From UBA10427 sp003500135 (lineage in GTDB: Bacteria; Bacteroidota; Bacteroidia; Cytophagales; Cyclobacteriaceae): 14,401 bases of DNA. Position 1 is the first letter of the stretch. The number at the start of each line of letters is the position of its first letter. A program made the position numbers and the translations under genes. The notes below the pieces were generated by a model. That model was given only the letters and a program-made list of their open reading frames with translations, did not search any database and had not been told where the DNA came from. Below are positions 7,767 to 14,401 of this stretch, piece by piece. The DNA lies in NCBI GenBank assembly GCA_963966275.1, contig CAWZYQ010000101.1:1-14401 (forward strand), written 5' to 3'.

Positions 7767-7797
7767 TTTGATATTTCAATTTTCCCCTGTATACTTG
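7767..7797 (+). promoter_or_regulatory. Putative promoter of the small lipoprotein gene
   Basis: TTTG (7767-7770), a 19-base spacer and TATACTTG (7790-7797; one mismatch to TAnnTTTG) match both elements and spacing of the Bacteroidota promoter. Transcription would start near 7803, leaving about 34 bases of A-rich leader before the ATG at 7837. It also explains why upstream in-frame start codons should not be used. Confidence 0.5.
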
Positions 7798-7836
7798 TTG
7801 TATCAAATGATCTCAAAACAAAAAATAAACAGATTT

Positions 7837-7968
7837 ATGAAAGCTAAGGTACTACTCATTGCCATCGTGGGCACCTTCATTATGACAATAACTTCATGCA
7901 CGGAAGAAGAAGTTAAACCAACAATTGAAAATCACCAATCAGAAGGTTTACATTTAAGAGATAGATAA
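7837..7968 (+). CDS. Small lipoprotein, 43 aa, with a shared C-terminal motif
   Basis: MKAKVLLIAIVGTFIMTITS followed by Cys21 is a lipoprotein signal with lipobox I-T-S-C. The mature part is only 23 residues. It begins with the acidic run CTEEEVKP, which resembles the acidic surface-export tags known after the lipid-bearing Cys in Bacteroidota lipoproteins (inference), and ends in HQSEGLHLRDR. The frame is open further upstream (a start at 7759 is possible), but 7837 is chosen because it begins a proper lipoprotein signal and lies downstream of the promoter at 7767-7797. The next small gene starts 14 bases after its stop, and both end in H-x2-E-G-[LI]-x2-R-[DE]-R. Divergent to the TPR kinase. 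Unknown function; a structural lipopeptide or a signal peptide precursor are both conceivable. Confidence 0.7.
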   Translation: MKAKVLLIAIVGTFIMTITSCTEEEVKPTIENHQSEGLHLRDR

Positions 7969-7982
7969 GAATTAAAACTACT

Positions 7983-8156
7983 ATGAAACGGACAATATTG
8001 AACATCATCATTTTGTCAATCCTTACACTTGGCATATCTTCTTTTATCTTTTTGAAAAAGGGCCAGGTGGCTGACAATAGCGCGAACACAGAAGTAGAGG
8101 CACAGGCTCAATACACTCACTACCAGGAGGGTATCACTGAGCGCGAAAGGTACTAA
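7983..8156 (+). CDS. Small membrane-anchored or exported peptide, 57 aa, sharing the C-terminal motif
   Basis: ATG at 7983 opens MKRTILNIIILSILTLGISS and continues FIFLKKGQVADNSANTEVEA to a TAA at 8154-8156. Residues about 4-24 form a single hydrophobic segment with basic N-terminus, either a signal anchor or a signal peptide. There is no lipobox cysteine and no clear cleavage site. The remaining 33 residues are polar and end in HYQEGITERERY. Residues 46-56 match the last 11 residues of the preceding lipoprotein at H, E, G, L/I, R, D/E and R, with different codons. The 14-base gap suggests one transcript with 7837-7968. The matching tail makes it more credible as a gene than its length alone. 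No known family recognised. Confidence 0.65.
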   Translation: MKRTILNIIILSILTLGISSFIFLKKGQVADNSANTEVEAQAQYTHYQEGITERERY

Positions 8157-8170
8157 GCTTTAGAGCGGTA

Positions 8171-8194
8171 GGTGCGACGAAATACCGTCGCACC
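8171..8194 (+). terminator. Perfect hairpin between the small-peptide genes and typA
   Basis: GGTGCGACG and CGTCGCACC are perfect 9-bp arms with a 6-base loop (AAATAC). It starts 14 bases after the stop of the 57-aa gene and precedes the typA promoter, so a terminator is the simplest reading. The following GAAAAATCTTT is not a proper T tract, so termination may be weak, or the hairpin may do something else. Confidence 0.45.
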
Positions 8195-8218
8195 GAAAAA
8201 TCTTTCACCTTTTATTCC

Positions 8219-8226
8219 TACCTTTG
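8219..8226 (+). promoter_or_regulatory. typA: -7 box upstream of typA
   Basis: TACCTTTG is an exact TAnnTTTG match 20 bases before the ATG at 8247. It lies downstream of a GTG at 8172 that would otherwise lengthen the protein, and so supports the 8247 start. Confidence 0.5.
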
Positions 8227-8246
8227 CGGCTTATTTTAAACTAAGT

Positions 8247-10049
8247 ATGCAAAGTATTAGGAACATTGCGATCATCGCGCACGTCGACCATGGCAAAACG
8301 ACCCTGGTTGACAAAATGATTTATGCCACCAATACACTCAGACAGACGGAGGAAAGCGCTGATCTGATCCTGGACAGCAACGATCTGGAACGTGAGCGGG
8401 GCATTACGATCACCTCGAAAAACGTATCAGTATTGTACAATGATGTCAAAATCAATATCATTGACACGCCCGGCCACGCCGATTTTGGCGGTGAAGTGGA
8501 ACGGGTACTCAAAATGGCCGATGGCGTCCTGCTGTTGGTAGACGCCTTTGAAGGCCCCATGCCCCAAACACGTTTTGTATTAAGTAAAGCCCTGGCGCTG
8601 GGCCTCAAGCCCATTGTGGTGGTCAACAAAGTGGATAAACCCAACTGCCGCCCCGACGAAGTACACGAGCAGGTTTTTGATCTGATGTTCCACCTGGATG
8701 CTACCGAAGAACAACTCGACTTCGTAACGATGTACGGCTCTTCCAAACAAGGCTGGATGAGCGATGACTGGCAAAAACCTACCGATAACATATTCCCTCT
8801 TCTGGATGCCATAATTGAACATATCCCTTCTGCGCCCTATCGCGAAGGGGCGCCGCAGATGCAGATTACTTCACTGGACTATTCTTCATTTGTTGGCAGA
8901 ATTGCTATTGGCCGTGTATATCAGGGAACACTTAAGGAAGGCCAGCAATTGGGACTGAGCAAAAAAGATGGCTCCACCAAACCGGTGAAAATCAAGGAAA
9001 TCCATTCTTTTGAAGGGTTGGGCAAGAAAAAAGTAACAGAAGCACGAGCAGGAGACATATGTGCGCTGGTAGGCATAGAGGATTTTGAAATTGGCGATAC
9101 CATAACGGATCGGGAAAACCCACAGCCACTTACTCGAATTGCGATTGATGAACCAACCATCAACATGCTATTCACCATCAACAACTCCCCGTTTTTTGGT
9201 AAGGAAGGAAAATACGTTACTTCACGCCACGTGCGGGACCGCCTGATGAAGGAAACGGAAAAAAACCTGGCTTTGCGCGTTGAAGAGACCGATTCAGAAG
9301 ATAAATTCCTGGTATATGGACGCGGCATTCTTCACTTGTCAGTTTTGGTAGAAACCATGCGCCGTGAAGGTTATGAGCTTCAGGTGGGCCAGCCTCAGGT
9401 GATATACAAAGAAATAAACGGAACCAAACACGAACCGGTTGAATTGTTCGTGGTAGATACACCGGAGACCTCATCCGGAAAAATTATTGAAGCGGTAACG
9501 CAACGGAAAGGCGAACTTAAAATAATGGAACCGAAGGGAGATGTGATCCATCTCGAGTTTGAGATCCCTTCAAGGGGAATCATTGGCCTGCGGAATAAAT
9601 TGCTAACGCTATCCTCAGGAGAAGCGATCATAACACACAGATTCCTGGAATACCAGCCTTTTAAAGGTGAGCTTCCCGATAATAATAATGGCTCGCTGAT
9701 CTCGATGGAGACCGGTATGTCAACGGCTTATGCGATAGACAAGCTACAAGACCGGGGTATATTTTTTATTGATCCGGGAGATGAGGTGTATACCGGCCAG
9801 GTGATTGGTGAGCATACCCGCCGGACTGATCTGGTTGTTAATGTTCAGAAAGGTAAAAAGCTGACCAATATGCGTGCCGCCGGCTCGGACGACAATGCGA
9901 AAATCGCCCCAAAAAAGCGGTTTTCATTAGAGGAAGCGCTGGAATATATTCACAAAGACGAATACCTGGAGGTAACCCCTAAATCCATCCGGATGCGAAA
10001 GATATTCCTGGATGAAAATGAGCGGAAACAACGGTCAGAAAAAGGGTAG
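8247..10049 (+). CDS. typA: Ribosome-binding GTPase TypA/BipA
   Basis: A 600-aa translational GTPase that binds the 70S ribosome near the EF-G site and supports ribosome assembly and stress adaptation. G1 is AHVDHGKTTL (about 11-20), switch I has RGITI, G3 is DTPGHADFGGE and G4 is NKVDKP. These are followed by an EF-Tu-like domain II, an EF-G-like domain III (FGKEGKYVTSRHVRDRL), domain V (MEPKGDVIHLEFEIPSRGII) and the TypA-specific C-terminal domain (RAAGSDDNAKIAPKKRFSLE). I use the ATG at 8247: a GTG 75 bases upstream would add 25 unrelated residues, lies before the promoter and overlaps a hairpin. The 600-aa length is typical. Single-gene unit; no partner gene nearby. Confidence 0.96.
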   Translation: MQSIRNIAIIAHVDHGKTTLVDKMIYATNTLRQTEESADLILDSNDLERERGITITSKNVSVLYNDVKINIIDTPGHADFGGEVERVLKMADGVLLLVDAFEGPMPQTRFVLSKALALGLKPIVVVNKVDKPNCRPDEVHEQVFDLMFHLDATEEQLDFVTMYGSSKQGWMSDDWQKPTDNIFPLLDAIIEHIPSAPYREGAPQMQITSLDYSSFVGRIAIGRVYQGTLKEGQQLGLSKKDGSTKPVKIKEIHSFEGLGKKKVTEARAGDICALVGIEDFEIGDTITDRENPQPLTRIAIDEPTINMLFTINNSPFFGKEGKYVTSRHVRDRLMKETEKNLALRVEETDSEDKFLVYGRGILHLSVLVETMRREGYELQVGQPQVIYKEINGTKHEPVELFVVDTPETSSGKIIEAVTQRKGELKIMEPKGDVIHLEFEIPSRGIIGLRNKLLTLSSGEAIITHRFLEYQPFKGELPDNNNGSLISMETGMSTAYAIDKLQDRGIFFIDPGDEVYTGQVIGEHTRRTDLVVNVQKGKKLTNMRAAGSDDNAKIAPKKRFSLEEALEYIHKDEYLEVTPKSIRMRKIFLDENERKQRSEKG

Positions 10050-10410
10050 TATTTGTGTAAATATTGGTAAAATTTATCCAAAATACTTAAATATATCGAA
10101 AAACCTTACATGACCTTCCTTCCGGTTTTTTTATTTCAGTGGCCTGCATTTGGATATTTATTACCGCCTTTTGTCCAAGTAAAGCTAAAAGAAGAGCGGC
10201 CGATGTGGCATAGTAATGTCTGCGATGGCATGGGCGAACCAGAATTGGTTTACCAAATATTTTCAAAACCTCATAGGGTCGGCGTTCAAAGTAATGATAA
10301 AGTTTTGGCCTCTATTTTGGTGAAGGTAGGTATAAAAATTAATGGGGCAAGTTGACTTTTTTATCTTATTCGAAAAACGATTGGTTAGGTTTTGGGCTTC
10401 CTGTTTCATA
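10050..10410. other. Gene-free interval between typA and glgX, content unresolved
   Basis: Two short frames overlap on opposite strands: 10110-10355 plus (81 codons) and 10409-10263 minus (48 codons plus stop, starting MKQEAQNLTNRF right after the glgX stop). Neither has a recognisable motif, signal peptide or promoter, and the plus frame starts inside a possible terminator loop. The core at about 10190-10330 is less AT-rich than the flanks, so it may be a decayed gene or a structured RNA. I cannot assign it. Confidence 0.4.
10099..10137 (+). terminator. Weak candidate terminator after typA
   Basis: AAAAACC (10099-10105) pairs with GGTTTTT (10124-10130), then more T-rich sequence follows. 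The stem has only two G-C pairs and an 18-base loop, so it is marginal. Its position about 50 bases after the typA stop is suitable. Confidence 0.25.
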
Positions 10411-12474
10411 TCATAACGCCATTACAACTATTACCGAACGTTCCATTACATCAATTGATCCATTTCCCACCTGTGGCGCATGGTGAGGTAAATTAAAATC
10501 ATGCGGGTGGGCCTGGAAGGTATTGATGATTTGATGCCACTTTTTACCATTTTTAAGGACGGGCAACTCAAACCGGAGTTTTTCCCAATATGCATTGACC
10601 ATTAATTGTAATGTTTCGTCAGCTTCGGGATGGGACAATGTAAATGCAAGGCTATGTGATTTACCTCCCCAATCGGGTGCATTGAGCTTTATGCCATGCC
10701 AGGCAATATGTGGTTTTGCGATATGCTGCTGCGATAATAATAATTCTTCTATTTCAAATATTTTAAGACTTTGAGTGAAGCCAATAATAGAGCGGGTGAA
10801 TTCAAGAAGCCCTTCATTTTTCTTGATTAAAGACCAATCGAACCATGATAACTCGTTGTCCTGGCAATAGGCATTATTATTTCCTTTTTGAGTTCTTCGT
10901 ACTTCATCGCCCATTAATAGCATGGGTGTTCCCTGCGAGAAGAAAGTTATGGTGAGAAAGTTTTTAATTTGACGCAACCTTAAAATATTTACCTTGGAGT
11001 TATTTGTTGGCCCCTCCACGCCATGATTCCAACTGTAATTATCATTTGCCCCATCTCTATTTGACTCGCCATTAGCATAATTGTGTTTTTGGTTATATGA
11101 AACCAAATCATTAAGCGTAAAACCGTCGTGACAGGTAACGAAATGTATGGAACGCGTGGTTTCGCGATCAGGTTGTTTGTATATATCCGGACTACCCATA
11201 ATCCGAGATGCAAGTTTGCTTATTTGACCTTCATCCCCTTTCAGGAATTTACGCACATGATCGCGGTATTTGCCATTCCACTCAGCCCATTTATCACCGA
11301 TAAATGTACCCACCTGATAAAGCCCTGCTGCATCCCAGGCTTCTGCAATTATTTTGGCGCCGGCCAAAACGGGATCGGATTCAATTTCCCAGAGTACGGG
11401 TGGGTTCTCAAGGGGATGGCCATTTTCATCACGACTTAAAACAGAGGCTAAATCGAAGCGGAAGCCATCAATGTGATACTCTGTAACCCAACTGCGCAGA
11501 CAGTCACCAATCATTCGTCTGACTATCGAGTGGTTGGCGTTTAACGTGTTACCACAACCGGAATAATTTTTATACTTTGATGTTTTTTGATCAAGAATAT
11601 AATATGCCTTGTTTTCAATGCCCTTAAAAGATAATACCGGCCCATTTTCATCAGCTTCGGCAGTGTGATTAAATACAACATCTAAAATCACCTCAATTCC
11701 TGCTTTGTGAAAAGCTTTTATCATGTCTTTGAACTCACGCACTACCTCGAGAGGATTGTCAACACTGGCGTAAGCATGATGAGGAGCAAAAAACGCGATA
11801 GGGCTGTACCCCCAATAATTGGTTAATGGCCTAACTGCGTCATAAATATCAAACTGTTGCACGGGCATTAACTCTACCGCAGTGATACCGAGGCTTTTTA
11901 AATAAGGTATTTTTTCTATCACCCCCTTATAGGTACCTCTTATATTTTCGTCTAAACCAGCGCTTTCATGTTTTGTGAATCCCCTTACATGCATTTCATA
12001 GATAACCGAGGTCGAATATGGCCTTTGGATGGGTTCGTCATCTTCCCAGTTATAGTCATAGGGATCTACCACTACTGATTTAAATGCGACAGCTGAATTA
12101 TCGCCCGGTTTTTTTGCAGCTTCCCTATCGTAATTTTTACCATTGGCCAGGGCTCTGGCATACGGATCGATCAGTAATTTATCGCCATCGAACAAATGCC
12201 CATTCTTAGGATCATACGGGCCATGTATTTTATATCCGTAAAGTTGACCGGGTTTAATATCATTCACAAAAGCATGCCAATAGTAGAAGGTTCGGTTTAA
12301 ATCACTTTCTAATTTTATCACTCTGGAGGGTATAGCATCCTCTGGTCGGTCAAATAACCACAACTCCACATGTTCCGCATTTTTGGAAAAAAGGCTAAAG
12401 TTTACGCCCTCGGGATAATAGGTAGCCCCTAACGGGAAGGCATGTCCGTGTGGTATGTTTATATAATTAATCAT
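10411..12474 (-). CDS. glgX: Glycogen debranching enzyme GlgX/isoamylase type (GH13)
   Basis: A 687-aa enzyme hydrolysing alpha-1,6 branch linkages of glycogen or limit dextrins in the cytoplasm. The N-terminal CBM48-like domain (about 8-100; GATYYPEGVNFSLFSKNAEH) precedes the GH13 barrel. Visible barrel motifs: VIYEMHVRGFT, DVVFNHTAE (region I, 265-273), GFRFDLAS with nucleophile Asp341, IAEAW with acid/base Glu378, and VTCHDGFTLNDLV with transition-state Asp450. The GlgX/TreX signature MGDEVRRTQKGNNNAYCQDN follows, and a small C-terminal beta domain ends the protein. All catalytic residues are present and length is standard. It lies 87 bases downstream of the transaldolase gene, same strand, so it may be read through from HAD-tal or have its own promoter. 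A paired glycogen phosphorylase gene is not in the window. Confidence 0.94.
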   Translation of the reverse strand: MINYINIPHGHAFPLGATYYPEGVNFSLFSKNAEHVELWLFDRPEDAIPSRVIKLESDLNRTFYYWHAFVNDIKPGQLYGYKIHGPYDPKNGHLFDGDKLLIDPYARALANGKNYDREAAKKPGDNSAVAFKSVVVDPYDYNWEDDEPIQRPYSTSVIYEMHVRGFTKHESAGLDENIRGTYKGVIEKIPYLKSLGITAVELMPVQQFDIYDAVRPLTNYWGYSPIAFFAPHHAYASVDNPLEVVREFKDMIKAFHKAGIEVILDVVFNHTAEADENGPVLSFKGIENKAYYILDQKTSKYKNYSGCGNTLNANHSIVRRMIGDCLRSWVTEYHIDGFRFDLASVLSRDENGHPLENPPVLWEIESDPVLAGAKIIAEAWDAAGLYQVGTFIGDKWAEWNGKYRDHVRKFLKGDEGQISKLASRIMGSPDIYKQPDRETTRSIHFVTCHDGFTLNDLVSYNQKHNYANGESNRDGANDNYSWNHGVEGPTNNSKVNILRLRQIKNFLTITFFSQGTPMLLMGDEVRRTQKGNNNAYCQDNELSWFDWSLIKKNEGLLEFTRSIIGFTQSLKIFEIEELLLSQQHIAKPHIAWHGIKLNAPDWGGKSHSLAFTLSHPEADETLQLMVNAYWEKLRFELPVLKNGKKWHQIINTFQAHPHDFNLPHHAPQVGNGSIDVMERSVIVVMAL

Positions 12475-12484
12475 TATTCCCCTG

Positions 12485-12492
12485 CAAAGTTT
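12485..12492 (-). promoter_or_regulatory. glgX: Weak -7 box candidate upstream of glgX
   Basis: The minus strand reads AAACTTTG, one mismatch from TAnnTTTG, ending 10 bases before the glgX ATG. No -33 element is visible. It would allow independent expression of glgX. Confidence 0.3.
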
Positions 12493-12561
12493 TGAATATA
12501 AAAAAGCTATCGCTAATTACTATGATGGCCCTCCAAAAATATATATTCTATTTGTAATCAA

Positions 12562-13800
12562 TTAAGCAATAATAGCTTCAATTCTTTTATCCAATGCATT
12601 TTGATCATTGGTGAAGCTGTAAAGTCCTGCTAAATTCAGTAACGTATCAGGCGCTATTTCATTTTTGTAAATTTTTTCCTGCCAGGTTTTGTGAACCGGT
12701 ATTTTACCATCTGATGCGATTTTTTTATGTTCTGCATCAGATAATACCGGGAACATATCTGTTAGCCCTGCTTCAATTGCCCTTTCCTCCAGTTCCTTTC
12801 CTGTTGCAGGCACATCTTGATCAAGAGCGGCGAAGAAGGAAGATTCTTGTTCTGAAATATTCCATAATTTATTCAACCCTTCTTGATCAGCATCTATGCC
12901 TTCATTGAATTTCACAGAATAGTCTTCAGATACTTTGGATTGGAAGTCACCACTAAGTGTTTCTTTACCTTTTTGTGCCACAGCTGTTGGCATGGTAAAT
13001 ACATTCACTCCGGCCAGGGCTTCCAACTGTTCAGCCGATCTTAAACTGGCAGCAATTAACCTGGTCGGTACCTTATTGTTTTTGGTGATTTCGGTTACTG
13101 CACGTTGAGCGGAAAGAGTTGCCTTTTCCCCTATCAATTTGCCATCGCCAAGCCCATTATCAATTACATAAGCATTGAGCCTACCCAGAAACACATTTAA
13201 ATAATTCGGTTTGGCCACATAAGACACCAATGCATTTTGCCTGGCGCTAAATTCAAGCGTAAAATTGATTGGGATTCCTGCTTCCCTTAATTTTCTGGCG
13301 CCCAGTAAACCGGTAGCTGTAAGTGGTACTTTAACCATGAAATTATTTGGACAAATATCATGGAAACGTTTGCCATATGCCACTATTGCATCGAGGTCGT
13401 GGGAAATGGCTGTATGAAGCTCTACACTCACTTTTCCACCGAAAGTTTCCACCAAACGCAATCCATGGCGTGCATTTAAAACGAAGGCGATTTCTGTGAT
13501 CCTTTCTTCAAGTGAAATACCATCAAGTAAGGCATTTACTTCTTTTATATAGTGGTCATAAATACCCTTTTGGACCTCCTTGTTCAATAGGGTATTATTG
13601 GTGGTCAATGCTGACATATCGGTTGTCCAGATTTTGGCGGCTTCATCGAGGTCACCGGTATCTAACCATAATTCTGTTCCCGTTTGTTTGAGCTTTTGCC
13701 AAAAAACATCTTCTTTTCCAACAATTTTAGGCTCACTCAGATCGATACCTTCTAAAACAAAGTTCTTAATATCATTGGTGATTTTGCTACGAGCTTCCAT
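12562..13800 (-). CDS. tal: Transaldolase family protein, long form
   Basis: A 412-aa class I aldolase of the transaldolase family, expected to move a dihydroxyacetone unit between sugar phosphates in the non-oxidative pentose phosphate pathway. Family features: ELWLDTGDLDEAAKIW (strand 1 Asp, about 43-58), TTNNTLLNKEV in place of the usual TTNPSL, VSVELHT (125-131), and Schiff-base Lys157 in FMVKVPLTATG. The later barrel strands include INFTLEFSARQN and FTMPTAV. It is longer than TalB-type (about 317 aa) and FSA-type (about 220 aa) enzymes. The extra part is a C-terminal region of about 100 residues (from about 310) containing helices and ending LDKRIEAIIA. Its ATG comes five bases after the HAD gene stop, so the two are one operon. 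Exact substrate is uncertain. Confidence 0.85.
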   Translation of the reverse strand: MEARSKITNDIKNFVLEGIDLSEPKIVGKEDVFWQKLKQTGTELWLDTGDLDEAAKIWTTDMSALTTNNTLLNKEVQKGIYDHYIKEVNALLDGISLEERITEIAFVLNARHGLRLVETFGGKVSVELHTAISHDLDAIVAYGKRFHDICPNNFMVKVPLTATGLLGARKLREAGIPINFTLEFSARQNALVSYVAKPNYLNVFLGRLNAYVIDNGLGDGKLIGEKATLSAQRAVTEITKNNKVPTRLIAASLRSAEQLEALAGVNVFTMPTAVAQKGKETLSGDFQSKVSEDYSVKFNEGIDADQEGLNKLWNISEQESSFFAALDQDVPATGKELEERAIEAGLTDMFPVLSDAEHKKIASDGKIPVHKTWQEKIYKNEIAPDTLLNLAGLYSFTNDQNALDKRIEAIIA

Positions 13801-13805
13801 GAGAT

Positions 13806-14399
13806 TTATATAGTTTGATTTAAATGCTTTCTACTATCCGTTACATGCATGCCGCGGGATTTTGCTGTCTGGATACCCAAATCACCGTATTCAAAAACAT
13901 GGCAGTTCCCCGGGTCTGCGCCCATCAGTTCAGCGCATTTTAAAAATATTTCCGGATGCGGTTTGTGTTGCTGAACGTCATCTTTAGACACTAATATTTT
14001 GATGTATTCATCCAGCCCTTTAAGTTTCAATGACTCCCGGGCATTTTTTCGCGGACTTCCGGCGCCAACAGACATAGCCCTTTTGCCATTATTCTGATAG
14101 ACCACGTTTACTACTTCATCTATAACTTTTAACTTATGCATTCTTTTGGCATAAGTATTTTCTTTTTTTATATCGAGGTTTTCTACATCAAAGCCTGGAT
14201 TGTATTCTGATTTTATTATACCGAAAATTTTCCCGGTAGGCATTCCCGCGGTTTTCAAGGACATCCCAATGCTCAAATCAGGCCCCAATTCACTGAATAC
14301 TTCTTTCCATGCTTCGTAGTGAATAGGCATGGAATGTAATAATGTGCCAGCGAGATCAAAAATAAGTCCGCTAACACTTTCGTATATTTTTAATTCCAT
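13806..14399 (-). CDS. HAD-superfamily protein, YqaB/beta-phosphoglucomutase-like, with altered active site
   Basis: A 197-aa HAD subfamily IA protein resembling YqaB (fructose-1-phosphatase) and beta-phosphoglucomutase in order and spacing. Motif I is GLIFDLAGTL with nucleophile Asp15 kept, but Ala17 stands where the general acid/base Asp belongs. Motif II is SVGAGS, with Ala113 where Ser/Thr is expected. Motif III Lys146 (HKPHPEIF) is kept. Motif IV is VFEYGDLGIQ, with Glu170 kept but Tyr171 replacing the Mg-binding Asp. The helical cap spans about 22-90. It leads an operon with transaldolase (5-base gap) and perhaps glgX, pointing to sugar phosphates. The start at 14399 matches the usual distance to motif I, but lies two bases from the window edge, so an upstream start cannot be excluded. 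Either an inactive pseudoenzyme or a gene in decay; active phosphatase is unlikely. Confidence 0.82.
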   Translation of the reverse strand: MELKIYESVSGLIFDLAGTLLHSMPIHYEAWKEVFSELGPDLSIGMSLKTAGMPTGKIFGIIKSEYNPGFDVENLDIKKENTYAKRMHKLKVIDEVVNVVYQNNGKRAMSVGAGSPRKNARESLKLKGLDEYIKILVSKDDVQQHKPHPEIFLKCAELMGADPGNCHVFEYGDLGIQTAKSRGMHVTDSRKHLNQTI

Positions 14400-14401
14400 A
14401 A

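Noticed and set aside
7759..7836. Upstream start for the small lipoprotein adding 26 residues
   Set aside because: This part overlaps the predicted promoter and would spoil the lipoprotein signal that begins cleanly at 7837.
8172..8246. Upstream GTG start for typA adding 25 residues
   Set aside because: The extra residues do not resemble TypA N-termini, the GTG sits inside a perfect hairpin and upstream of the TAnnTTTG box, and the ATG at 8247 gives the normal 600-aa length.
8321..9631. Several long open frames antisense to typA, and similar ones antisense to rlmD, metG, glgX and tal
   Set aside because: They are shadows of strongly supported coding sequences: no motifs, no start signals, and composition explained by the opposite strand.
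10110..10355. 81-aa plus-strand open frame between typA and glgX
   Set aside because: No recognisable motif, promoter or ribosome site. It starts within a possible terminator loop, so it is kept only as part of an unresolved interval.
12505..12580. Imperfect inverted repeat between tal and glgX (GCTATTATTGC versus GCGATAGC)
   Set aside because: The stem needs bulges and overlaps the tal stop codon, and no T tract follows; too weak to call a terminator or attenuator.
1..14401. Search by eye for tRNA, CRISPR repeats, IS ends and attachment sites
   Set aside because: No cloverleaf-like segment, regularly spaced repeat, transposase or integrase frame, or flanking direct repeats were found.

Overview
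This 14.4 kb window looks like an ordinary chromosomal segment of a Bacteroidota bacterium, most likely in the Cytophagales/Cytophagia. The support is indirect. Several genes are preceded by the phylum's characteristic -7 box TAnnTTTG (before rlmD, metG, typA and, with one mismatch, the small lipoprotein gene). Shine-Dalgarno sequences are mostly absent and replaced by A-rich leaders. MetRS has the KISTSR form of the KMSKS loop, and there is a TPR sensor histidine kinase of Bacteroidota architecture. I see no IS element, prophage, CRISPR array, tRNA or rRNA.

Layout, left to right. (1) A divergent promoter region at 1-104, possibly with the first codons of a gene leaving the window on the minus strand. 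(2) rlmD (23S rRNA m5U methyltransferase) and a translationally coupled 125-aa protein of unknown function, both plus strand. (3) Convergent to them, a minus-strand block: an aldolase gene deoC overlapping an acylphosphatase gene; a small basic exported protein with its own terminator; metG; and a 712-aa exported-TPR/membrane/histidine-kinase protein. (4) Divergent from the kinase, two very short plus-strand genes encode a lipoprotein (43 aa) and a membrane-anchored peptide (57 aa). They are followed by a perfect hairpin and typA (BipA GTPase). (5) A 361-base stretch (10050-10410) with no convincing gene. (6) A minus-strand carbohydrate cluster reading HAD hydrolase, transaldolase, glgX (glycogen debranching).

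How the genes may work together. HAD-tal-glgX links sugar phosphates to glycogen turnover. rlmD, metG and typA are translation/ribosome functions but are separate transcription units. DeoC and acylphosphatase are in one overlapping pair.

Most unusual points. (a) The two tiny exported proteins at 7837-8156 share the C-terminal pattern H-x2-E-G-[LI]-x2-R-[DE]-R, written with different codons, and lie head to head with a kinase that has an exported TPR sensor: a candidate peptide/sensor module. (b) deoC carries an in-frame TAG at codon 17 although all catalytic residues downstream are intact. (c) The HAD protein has lost three active-site positions (DxD to DLA, motif II Ser/Thr to Ala, motif IV ED to EY). 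(d) The kinase gene changes abruptly from about 25-30% GC in its TPR half to about 50% GC in its kinase half, and starts with TTG behind a nearly perfect Shine-Dalgarno sequence, both odd for this genome.
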